From Pycnococcus provasolii (lineage: Eukaryota; Chlorophyta; Pseudoscourfieldiophyceae; Pseudoscourfieldiales; Pycnococcaceae), in NCBI GenBank assembly GCA_938743325.2, contig OW568890.1, positions 186,001-250,000 on the forward strand: a stretch of DNA of 64,000 nucleotides. Direction: 5' to 3'. The position numbers and the translations under genes were made by a program. Of this stretch, positions 48,179 through 56,011 are shown one piece after another. How positions within the stretch are numbered: the stretch's first letter is position 1; each line of letters begins with the position of its first letter. The notes under the pieces were generated by a model, which was given only the letters and a program-made list of their open reading frames with translations, ran no database searches and had not been told where the DNA came from.

Positions 48179-48526
48179 CACCTTGTAATGACACCTTGAA
48201 GAAAACTTCCTTGAAGAAATCAGTACCGTACCGTACGATGAAAACAACTATAAAAAACTCCATGATTATCACCTTTTCAAACAATGCATTACAATCAGAT
48301 ACTTACCTATCGAAATGCTGTCAGACTGTACATGTGACAGGTACAGTATTGACTAAAAATAAAATCAAAAGAATAAAAACAAATAAAAACAAATATATAA
48401 ACAAATATATGCTAGTGGTAAAAAGCTGTTACTGTATTTAAATATGAATATGAATTTGACAGATTTGTGAAAACATTTTAAAAAAGTGTACATATACATA
48501 TACATATATAGTCTAAGTATATATAA
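48179..48526. other. AT-rich convergent intergenic region
   Basis: 348 bp between two convergent genes, markedly AT-rich compared with the rest (runs of TAAAAACAAA and ATATAC near 48355-48520). TGTAA 6 bp after the stop (48182) could be a green-algal polyadenylation signal. No gene seen. Confidence 0.5.
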
Positions 48527-49819
48527 TCACCGTTCATCTCCGTCTCCGGCGAAACCTGAATCCGCGGCGCCTTCTCGTCGAGGGCGACGTCGCGAGTGCT
48601 TTCCTCCAGACCTCTTCCTGTGCTTCGCGAGCATCTTGCTCTCCTCTGGGAACAGTTCTCTGATGAGGCTTTCGCGCTCGTTGTACAAGCCTGAGGCGAG
48701 CGAGCTCTCGTCCGGCTTGTGATCACGCGTCGGCTGCACTTTCACCTTGTGCACCTTGTGCACCTTCACCTTCTCCTTCTTCTCCTCCTTCTCCTTCTCC
48801 TTCTGCTCCTTCTTCCAGTACGCGACCGACTTCTTCTTCCTCCGCTCGACGTCCATGCTCTCGTACTTCTTGAACGCCTCGCCGGTGATCTTCGCGCACT
48901 TCTGCTTCTCGAGGTCGCAGATGATCTTGCAGTTCGGGTCGTACCCGGTGGATTCCTGCAGCTGGTCGTTGGGGGGAATGGGCCCGAGGCGCTTGACGAC
49001 GCCCTCCGCCATCATCGCGTTGATCACCTTCGCCTCGCCGCCCATGTTGTGGCACGTCTCGTCCTTGAGCTTCTTCTCCCAGTAGTGCTGGTGGTTCGCC
49101 GTCTCGAAGTCGAAGCCGACGATGTGCACCGCCGCGTGCTTCTCGAGGAAGTAGTTGATCACCTGCAGGCCGCTGCTAGGGAACTTCTCGACGAGTCCAT
49201 ACTTGTCGTACAGCCTGATGTTGCCCGGCATGGACGTGACTGAAACGCTCGTTCCAGGCGGCAGGACTGGCGACTTTTCGATTTTTTCCTTCATGTCCGC
49301 CATCTTTTCCTTCGCCGCCTCCCACTTGTGCTTGAGGAAGCCCGGGTCACCCTGCGCGCACGGTCGCATCTGATCTTTGCACGGCCTGCTTATGAATGGC
49401 GAGAGCACCGTGTTAATATTCTTCACCTCGTCTGGGTCCTGCTTGTCTGGTTCTCGTATCTGCGCAAGCACCCACACGGACGTCTTGGTACCGACGTCCT
49501 TTTCGAACCCTTTGGTTTTGAAGTGGTTGAAGCGCACCACCGTCTCGTAGCTGTCAATGACACTTCCCAGTCCGCTATCCCGTAGCGACTCGCCGTTTCC
49601 GACGACGATGATGCTGCGTTCGTTTCGAGGGGGCACAGGGTAAAAGCCTTCTCTAAAGCCTGAGGCGGTTGACGTCTCCTCAACCTCGGCCTCGCCTTCT
49701 CCGACGACGTATCCGAGCACACCACCACCTCCAGCAGTACCACTCCACGACGTGAGACATGTGAGAAATACAAGCCAGATCATAAGACACACGCTGCAGG
49801 GAGGAGCCAGCATCGTCAT
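48527..49819 (-). CDS. GT29 sialyltransferase-like glycosyltransferase (type II Golgi protein)
   Basis: 430 residues from ATG 49819 (MTMLAPPCSVCLMIWLVFLT), chosen because it gives a short cytosolic tail and a signal-anchor helix; the frame continues upstream to 50035 without merit. Sialyl motif L: SIIVVGNGESLRDSGLGSVI, then SYETVVRFNHFK and GFEKDVGTKTSVWVL (about 70-120). Motif S: FPSSGLQVINYFLEKHAAVH and IVGFDF. Motif VS: HQHYWEKK. These are the CMP-sugar-binding signatures of GT29. Algae typically lack Neu5Ac, so the donor could be CMP-Kdo or a related sugar. The C-terminus is Lys/Arg-rich. Followed on the same strand, upstream, by the GT23-like gene. Confidence 0.85.
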   Translation of the reverse strand: MTMLAPPCSVCLMIWLVFLTCLTSWSGTAGGGGVLGYVVGEGEAEVEETSTASGFREGFYPVPPRNERSIIVVGNGESLRDSGLGSVIDSYETVVRFNHFKTKGFEKDVGTKTSVWVLAQIREPDKQDPDEVKNINTVLSPFISRPCKDQMRPCAQGDPGFLKHKWEAAKEKMADMKEKIEKSPVLPPGTSVSVTSMPGNIRLYDKYGLVEKFPSSGLQVINYFLEKHAAVHIVGFDFETANHQHYWEKKLKDETCHNMGGEAKVINAMMAEGVVKRLGPIPPNDQLQESTGYDPNCKIICDLEKQKCAKITGEAFKKYESMDVERRKKKSVAYWKKEQKEKEKEEKKEKVKVHKVHKVKVQPTRDHKPDESSLASGLYNERESLIRELFPEESKMLAKHRKRSGGKHSRRRPRREGAADSGFAGDGDER

Positions 49820-50781
49820 CCGAACGAACTTCCTTGGAGAACGAACTTGCAGCGAGCTTGTGCTTGCTTGTGAATGTGCTTGTGATGATGCCCACAAACA
49901 GGCCACAGCTTCCAAGGGAAGGGGTAACCGGAGCGCGTGTTGTTCACAAAACCAACTTGCACAAAGAAGGCTTAAGAAGGCCTCAAGAACCAAGGCGATG
50001 GTGGATCCATGCACGAGTGGATCCCTGGTGCCCAACTCCCTCTACAGTAAGGCTCTAAGCTGGCTTCGAAGGAGCAAGAGGCCACTCCCTTTTAGTGGTT
50101 TCTTCTCTCCCTCTTTTGAGCACTCACTGCAACGCAACGCAGGAACGCAACGCAACGCAACGCAACGCAACGCAGCGCTGTTTCTTCGTACCGAAGTACG
50201 ACTCAAAACGTCATCAATAATGACGTCTTCCCACATCACTCCCGCCTTACACTCCCGCCTTCACTCCCGCCTTCCCAGTTCCCACTTTGTAGTAGACGTA
50301 CGACAACTTAAGGGTCAGGGAGGTTGACCTTAAGGTACGTTCTTGAGGTAAAGAGTCTTAAGACGAGTTACAAGTCTTAAAGTGAAGAGTGACGAACTTG
50401 GCCAAGCGTGGCCGCGTGCTTGGAGCAGCGCGTGGCTCGTGGCCGCTGTACCGTGAGTCCAACGACGTGGCGGCCGTCTCTTAGAGAAGCCAAGAGACGG
50501 TCGAACGACGGTCGAATGAGTCGGGTTTGGTGCATCATCAGCGCTCTCCACGACGTTCACCGCGGCAGCGTCAACATGCATCGTCATGCTGCTCATGGGT
50601 GGCGCCTCGAGCCTTGGTGGTATCTGGTATGCGCTGCTCGGCTACTACGTCGTACTCACGCTTGGTACCTCCATGTGGTTTTGGAGAAGCATGACCTCAT
50701 CCACAGCATCGCGCCATTGAAATTGAGATTTTCGTGTGTGTGTGTGATCTTGATATGTAAAGATATGTAAATGACTTTTGT
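49820..50781. other. intergenic region with ACGCA repeats
   Basis: About 960 bp between two minus-strand glycosyltransferase genes. AACGC/AACGCA is repeated about nine times at 50130-50176. CTTAAG occurs near 49971, 50308 and 50331. CACTCCCGCCTT is repeated twice at 50234-50271. No gene seen. Confidence 0.5.
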
Positions 50782-52230
50782 TCAACATAGACAACGTGAT
50801 ATGATGGTACCCCCGTTCTTCTCACTGCGACCAGGTTGCATCGGAATGAGGCGCACAAGGCACGGCCGTCCTTGCCACTCGCTTACTGGCGGCCCACCAC
50901 TTGCCATGAACTGCACATGCTCTGCATCTTTCATTCTGGGCGGCTTCTTTTCGTACACGGTATGGCAAAGTTTGGAGGCCAGCGGGGTGTTTCTTGGTAT
51001 GCCCGTTCCACCGCCGTCGCCGTACAGCATGATCTTAGGCCACTCACGCTTGCCTCGATCGACACTCGCGAAGTTTGCGCAGAATCCGTCTCTTTGAAGC
51101 TTCAGCAGGAGAGCCATGGCTGCGAAGCCTGAGCTGTACGCAAATACGTACAGGTCTGTGTGAGAAAGGAGCAGAATGTCGATCGCGTCTTTCATCGCGC
51201 GGCCATTGAATTTGCCGATGGTTCGTTTCGGCGCAGCCTCGAACGGCAGACTTGTAGCCACCTTCAGGGTTGCCGCCTCCCTTTTGACCGCCGCGTCGTC
51301 AGATGCGATGAAGGTGCGCAGAGTGCGCTCGGGCGACGAGTCGTGCCAGCGCGGCGGATTTGCGCCGCGCGCAATGGCCTCTAGGTGGCGCTCGTAAAAT
51401 GCGACAGGGTGCGCGTCAGACTCCTTCAGCTTGCCCGCAACTTTGTCTGTTCGCCGAACTTGCATGCCGTGCACCCTGTCCGAGTCGCTATTGCCATTTG
51501 TCCAGCCTAGCTTTCGCATCTTCTCCTTCAGCTCCTTCGCCGTCGCCGGCGTCGGCCGCAGCACGTACGCGATTTCCTGCGCTTTCCACCAGAAGTACCC
51601 TTTGTGTTCGTACTGCGGCGGAATGATCGCCCCTTTCACGCCATCTTTGGATGGCTGTGTACTGATGGAGTGGAACGTGATGGGTTGTTTGCTTTTTTTG
51701 GCGTCGCCGAGCGTGCAGTTCGTCCACGGCAGGAACGGGCTGGTCATGAGGTGCGTTCCTGACTGTTTCGGGTCGAGCACGGCGACGCGGTTCAAGCCGA
51801 AGGCTTTCCCTATGCATCGCGACAGGAAGTAGTACCTGCTTCCGGTTCCTTGGTCGCCCCCTCCTTTGGAGTCGCAAATGAGGAACTTCTGCGTCGCGCA
51901 GTTGGACGGGTTTTGGCGTGCAAATATGGCCGTTTGAACATCTTCCGACTGTCTGACATCGTCCGCCTTGGCCGTGAGGCACGCGGTGAAGTGCGCCGAC
52001 TCCGAGACGTCGAGTCCTGATCCTGAGGCCGCAGACGCAGAGCCCACACGCAACGAGCAAAGCACAACGAGCACAAGCGCAAACCATACCCAAACCGAAA
52101 CGAGCGCAAGGCCATGAAGGTTGTGCCTTGAGTGCCTTCTATAGGAGCAAGAGCTTCGAGAGGGAGACACTACAAAAAGGACATGGCCATCATCACCACG
52201 AGCACGAGCACGAGCAGGAGACGCCGCCAT
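50782..52230 (-). CDS. GT23-like (alpha-1,6-fucosyltransferase-type) glycosyltransferase
   Basis: 482 residues. N-terminal basic tail then a membrane anchor (LVSVWVWFALVLVVLCSLRV, about 43-62) gives a type II topology. The catalytic core carries VHGMQVRRTDKVAGKLKESD (about 254-273), matching the GT23/GT37 GDP-fucose-binding HxRRTDK motif, and AIDILLLSHTDLYVFAYSSG followed by FAAMAL (about 375-400), the conserved SS/GF element. RTFIASDDAAV also fits. FUT8-type enzymes add core fucose to N-glycans or modify Nod-like chitooligosaccharides; the acceptor here is unknown. Cys-rich stem region. The telomere-like array at 52281 is about 50 bp upstream of its start codon. Confidence 0.8.
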   Translation of the reverse strand: MAASPARARARGDDGHVLFVVSPSRSSCSYRRHSRHNLHGLALVSVWVWFALVLVVLCSLRVGSASAASGSGLDVSESAHFTACLTAKADDVRQSEDVQTAIFARQNPSNCATQKFLICDSKGGGDQGTGSRYYFLSRCIGKAFGLNRVAVLDPKQSGTHLMTSPFLPWTNCTLGDAKKSKQPITFHSISTQPSKDGVKGAIIPPQYEHKGYFWWKAQEIAYVLRPTPATAKELKEKMRKLGWTNGNSDSDRVHGMQVRRTDKVAGKLKESDAHPVAFYERHLEAIARGANPPRWHDSSPERTLRTFIASDDAAVKREAATLKVATSLPFEAAPKRTIGKFNGRAMKDAIDILLLSHTDLYVFAYSSGFAAMALLLKLQRDGFCANFASVDRGKREWPKIMLYGDGGGTGIPRNTPLASKLCHTVYEKKPPRMKDAEHVQFMASGGPPVSEWQGRPCLVRLIPMQPGRSEKNGGTIISRCLC

Positions 52231-52280
52231 AGATAGATGTATGGGGAAAGAAATCGCGATGAAAGGAGGGAGGAGAGCCC

Positions 52281-52334
52281 GAACCCTAACCCTAACCCTA
52301 TCCCTAACCCTAACCCTAACCCTAACCCTAACCC
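52281..52334. repeat. interstitial CCCTAA (TTAGGG-type) telomere-like array
   Basis: About eight CCCTAA units with one CCCTAT and one CCCCTAA variant, ending CCCCCGAAG. About 50 bp upstream of the GT23-like start codon, in an internal chromosomal position between ordinary genes. Confidence 0.95.
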
Positions 52335-53359
52335 CCGAAGCAACACAACTTCTAAGAAGCCAGCCCTTGCTTGGTTAGACTAAGTACTAGGGCTGCCTTT
52401 CCTTGTTCTCGCCTTCCTTCTCGCCTTCCTTCTCGTGTTCCCACGCCAAAACAAACGTGCCGTATGTAGAGAACTACTGTACCGTAAATGTGTGATATCA
52501 CAAATTTATGTTGGATGTAACACACCTAAAAAGTATGTAACACACCTATGTAACACTGTGTAACACCTTACTTACCTATCCCTTTTAGGCTTTTACTGTA
52601 CTTTTTAGAAATAAGGGGAGAGGGAGGACGTGAAAAGGAGAATCCTCGAATCAATGGCCACACCTGATGACAGGTGACACCACAATTCGGCCATGCTAAA
52701 CTATAGACTGATACCTCGTAGTTGGTACAACTTTACATACCAGCCTTCCTCGCGGTATGTATGTGCACTGTGCAGTGTGCACTTATTGTGCAGTACCCGT
52801 ACCGGCCGTACGAAGGCGGCGCCGACTCGCCAAGCGCATTCGCAATCGCCAAGCGCAATCGCGGAGAGGCATTCGCCGATTCGCGGAGAGGCCTGCGCCC
52901 ACCTGGGGACAGACCGAGAACAGCTTAAGCCGGCCGGCCGGTAGAGTGTACATATGTTTTACCTAGCTATCGTAGTGGTAGGCGACCAGTCGGCAAACAG
53001 GCCATAAGACTGGTCAGTGCACTGCGCTGCAGCACTGGTGTCGCAACAATAACTAGTATTACATACCGTAAGGCGTAAACTTGACCGCGGCGCTTGTTAC
53101 CCTACCCGGGTAGTAGCTAGGGCTTTTTAGGCGTCTGTGAGGGAACGTCGAGTGGAGTCTCGAAGACGTTGGCCAAGTCTTGCACAGGGTAAACTTATCC
53201 CAGGAGGTGGCGCTCGCACTCGTCCTCCTCAGCAGGCATTAGCCGGCTCGTCTTCATTGTTCAGCTCATTAAAGGTCTCTTGCTTCGTCTCATTCCTCCT
53301 CTTGAGAGCTCAGCTCATTCCTTCCTTGCTGGTATAGTTTGGTAGCTCCTGATATCATC
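52335..53359. other. intergenic region, no gene seen
   Basis: About 1 kb. TGTAACACACCTA recurs three times at 52514-52556 (short tandem unit of about 17 bp). GGAGAGGC-like direct repeats and CGCAATCGC repeats lie at 52839-52893. Three overlapping frames of 60-83 codons here are repeat-driven and not called. Confidence 0.5.
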
Positions 53360-54635
53360 ATGGACGCGTGCGGCAGCATAGGCGGCGTGAACTCGCACAA
53401 GGGTGACACGGACGACTACAAGCATGAAGTCACGTACAATAATACGCTCCACAAAGTTAGCAGCGAGATGCTCCTGGGCCTCATCTACGGGCTCGTGAAC
53501 CCACACACACTCATCGTCATCATCATTTCGTGTACGTCCTTCTTAAACTTGTTTATGTTTCGCTATGACACACAAACACACACACGGAACGGAACGGAAC
53601 GCAGCGCAGCGCAGCGCACGGCTTGGCTATTTTCAAACGTCGCTCGCGTCTTGCTTGCAGGCCAGACAAGCCAGAGCGCGACTCCACCCCACTCCACAAA
53701 CTTTACCTGCCACACTCTTACGAAACTCGCTCACGTGCCTTGCAACCAAACCACACACAACATATGTACACACATAACAACAACAACAAATAAAACGCAA
53801 AACCATAGGCGTGTCAACGTTTCTGTGCAGCAAGGACATGTTCGCCTTCAAGCTTGAGACGAAGGGCATCATGAGCATATTGAGTCTGGGCACGATTTTT
53901 CCCATCGTGTTCACCATCGGCCAGAGCTACAAGCGGCGCGAGGAAGCGCTCCAGCGTATCGCGAGCATGCGTGGCAACGTCATGGGCCTGTACTGGATTC
54001 ACCGCGACTGGGACCCACAAGGTCCGGTGGGAACGAGGGCAAACAAGATGGCCGGAGCGTGCAGTAATCTGTTCGACGCCCTTCGCGTCTTTCTGCTCAC
54101 CAAAACGACAGATCGCCAAGAGGCGTTGAGGAGTGTGTACCAGTGCACGAGCTCCATCTCCTTGCTCAACTGGGAGCTAACGGCACAGCCTGCGGAAGGT
54201 TCGAGCGACTTTGGGCCACGAGGCCAGTGCCCGCCCACGCATGCCAGCCGCGCGAACCAGTACACGCGCTTCATCATCAACGACTTCGAGCGCCTTCGCG
54301 TGATCCGCGACTACCGCACGCCGCAGGGCCTTCGTCTCTTCAGCACGCTCATGCTTCACTTGATGCCCATCATCCTCGGCCCGACTTTCGCGGGCTACTG
54401 CTCCAAAAGTGTGGACCCGGACTTAGGCTACGGCTGCGCGAGTAGCTACTTCACTGCCGTTATCTACTTCATGGTGACGCTGACGCTCTTCCACGTGCAG
54501 CAAGACTTGGAGGATCCGTACGACGACGAAGGCTGGGACGACATCAACCTGAATCTCACGCCAGAGCTGCAACGCCATATGGCGCTCAAGCCGGACGCGT
54601 CCATGCTCAAGCACCCGGGCATCGCGGTGAAGTAG
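53360..54635 (+). CDS. multi-pass membrane protein, 2 exons (bestrophin-like topology)
   Basis: Exon 1 53360-53529 and exon 2 53831-54635 are joined across a 301-bp phase-2 intron (donor GTGTAC, acceptor TGTGCAG), giving about 324 residues. Exon 1 encodes a hydrophilic N-terminus and a first hydrophobic segment (GLVNPHTLIVIIIS). Exon 2 continues with GIMSILSLGTIFPIVFTIGQ followed by YKRREEALQRIA, a cytosolic-type helix, then two more spans (FSTLMLHLMPIILGPTFAGY, FTAVIYFMVTLTLFHV) and an acidic segment QQDLEDPYDDEGWDDINL. The IF-Q-SYKRREEAL plus late D/E-rich motif recalls bestrophin/RFP-TM anion channels, but identity is too weak to claim. The intron carries GGAAC and GCAGC repeats (53583-53612). 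Confidence 0.6.
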
Positions 54636-54667
54636 GGATCTCAGTAATGTTACACTGGCTGTGGTGG

Positions 54668-55173
54668 TCACCGAAGCCTATTACTCACATCACCTCTTAG
54701 AGCGAGCCACGCATCCGCCGTTTCCTTGGGCATGTTGCGTATGGCTGTGTAGTTGTTTGCTCGCGCGTACCTTATTTTCGTCGCAGGGTCCGTATATTTG
54801 GCTGGAAATCCCGTCACGTCGCAGTATCTCTTTGGCGGATACGTCGACGGCGGGCATGCGAGCTGTGTGTAGAGCGGCATGGTATCCTCCGTTTGGTCTG
54901 CTGAAGCTGAAGTTTGTGCCCCCTGAGCCTGTTCTTTTTCCTTCCAGCTCTGCGCCTCTTCGTTGGCGACCAGCTTCGCCATGCGTCTGATTTGCTTCGG
55001 CGGTGGTCGCGATGGGCGCCCAAACAGGTTTGCGGGTGTCGCGATGATCGGGGAACCGAGAGGGACGGAGCCAGGAGGATGAGGAACACCAGCAGCAGCA
55101 GCACGAGCAGCAGCAGCACCACCCCCAGCAGCAGCAGCACCAGCAGCAGCACCAGCAGCAGCACCACCAGCAC

Positions 55174-55205
<32 letters not shown>

Positions 55206-55288
55206 CCAGCAGCAGCACTACCTGAGTTCTCACGCCGCGCCGCCGCCGCCGCCGCCGCACCCGCCAAAGGACGACCGCGCTTGCCCAT
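54668..55288 (-). CDS. INO80C: INO80 complex subunit C (Ies6-like), YL1-C domain
   Basis: 206 residues. The C-terminus has the YL1_C domain: PPSTYPPKRYCDVTGFPAKY, TDPATKIRYARANNYTAIR and a final LALRG (about 145-200), diagnostic for Ies6/INO80C in the INO80 chromatin-remodelling complex, where it pairs with Arp5. LFGRPSRPPPKQIRRMAKLV (about 88-107) fits the basic Ies6 helix before it. The N-terminal 75 residues are almost pure Ala/Gly, coded by a (GCT/TGC)n-rich tract, an unusual expansion for this family. Convergent with the membrane-protein gene (33-bp gap between stops). Confidence 0.88.
55080..55260. repeat. AGC/CAG trinucleotide tract coding polyAla
   Basis: A nearly pure AGC/ACC/CAG run on the plus strand, read as Ala/Gly codons on the minus strand in INO80C. 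Confidence 0.9.
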
Positions 55289-55386
55289 GGTACACCCCGG
55301 TCGTAATTAGGACAGATGGGAAAAACAAAAACCAAAACCAAAATGGAAAAACAAAAGGGAGGGGGAGAACCAAAATCCGTAATCCA

Positions 55387-55437
55387 AACCCTAACCCCAT
55401 AACCCTAACCCTAACCCCATAACCCTAACCCTAACCA
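55387..55437. repeat. interstitial CCCTAA/CCCCATAA array
   Basis: ACCCTAACCCCATA-type units (about three pairs) plus two more CCCTAA units, about 100-150 bp upstream of the INO80C start codon. The composite CCCTAACCCCATAA unit repeats. Confidence 0.95.
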
Positions 55438-55564
55438 GGTCCTCACACCGGCCGCTTTGAGAGTCTCGTGTTTCTTGCAAGAGTGTTTACATACCTTTAA
55501 AGGCAGGAGGCTTGTACTGTACTGTACATACGTGAGCAGTGAGCTCATTATTGGGCCGGCCTTA

Positions 55565-55856
55565 TAAGACGCTGCTTAAGGTGGTCAAGAAGACTACTCT
55601 TACACGGCCGGCTTTCTAAGACGTTGCTTAAGGTGGTCAAGAAGACTACTCTTACACGGCCGGCTTTCTAAGACGTTGCTTAAGGTGGTCAAGAAGACTA
55701 CCCTTACACGGCCGGCTTTCTAAGACGTTGCTTAAGGTGGTCAAGAAGACTACTCTTACACGGCCGGCTTTCTAAGACGTTGCTTAAGGTGGTCAAGAAG
55801 ACTACCCTTACACGGCCGGCTTTCTAAGACGTTGCTTAAGGTGGTCAAGAAGACTC
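55565..55856. repeat. 52-bp tandem repeat, 5.6 copies
   Basis: Units start at 55565, 55617, 55669, 55721, 55773 and 55825 (last partial). Each contains CTTAAGGTGGTCAAGAAGAC and CACGGCCGGC. Unit differences alternate: ACTACTC in copies 1, 2 and 4, ACTACCC in copies 3 and 5, suggesting a two-unit higher order. The array ends about 155 bp before the start codon of the oxygenase fusion gene and provides several CTTAAGG and CGGCCG palindromes. Confidence 0.97.
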
Positions 55857-56011
55857 AAGAATACTACCCCCGCGGTGGATCCGCGGATCCTGAAAGCTCA
55901 GGGCCGGTGTGGTGTGTGCAAGAAAATGGCCCTTTTAGGGGTCTTGTTTTTTCTAACTCGCCGGGACGTGTTTTCCCCGCCATTTCATTTCCAACCAGCC
56001 AAGGCTTAATC

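Noticed and set aside
52281-55437. Chromosome end or fusion point suggested by CCCTAA arrays
   Set aside because: Arrays are only about 50 bp, several occur through the window, and normal genes lie on both sides; promoter-linked motifs fit better.
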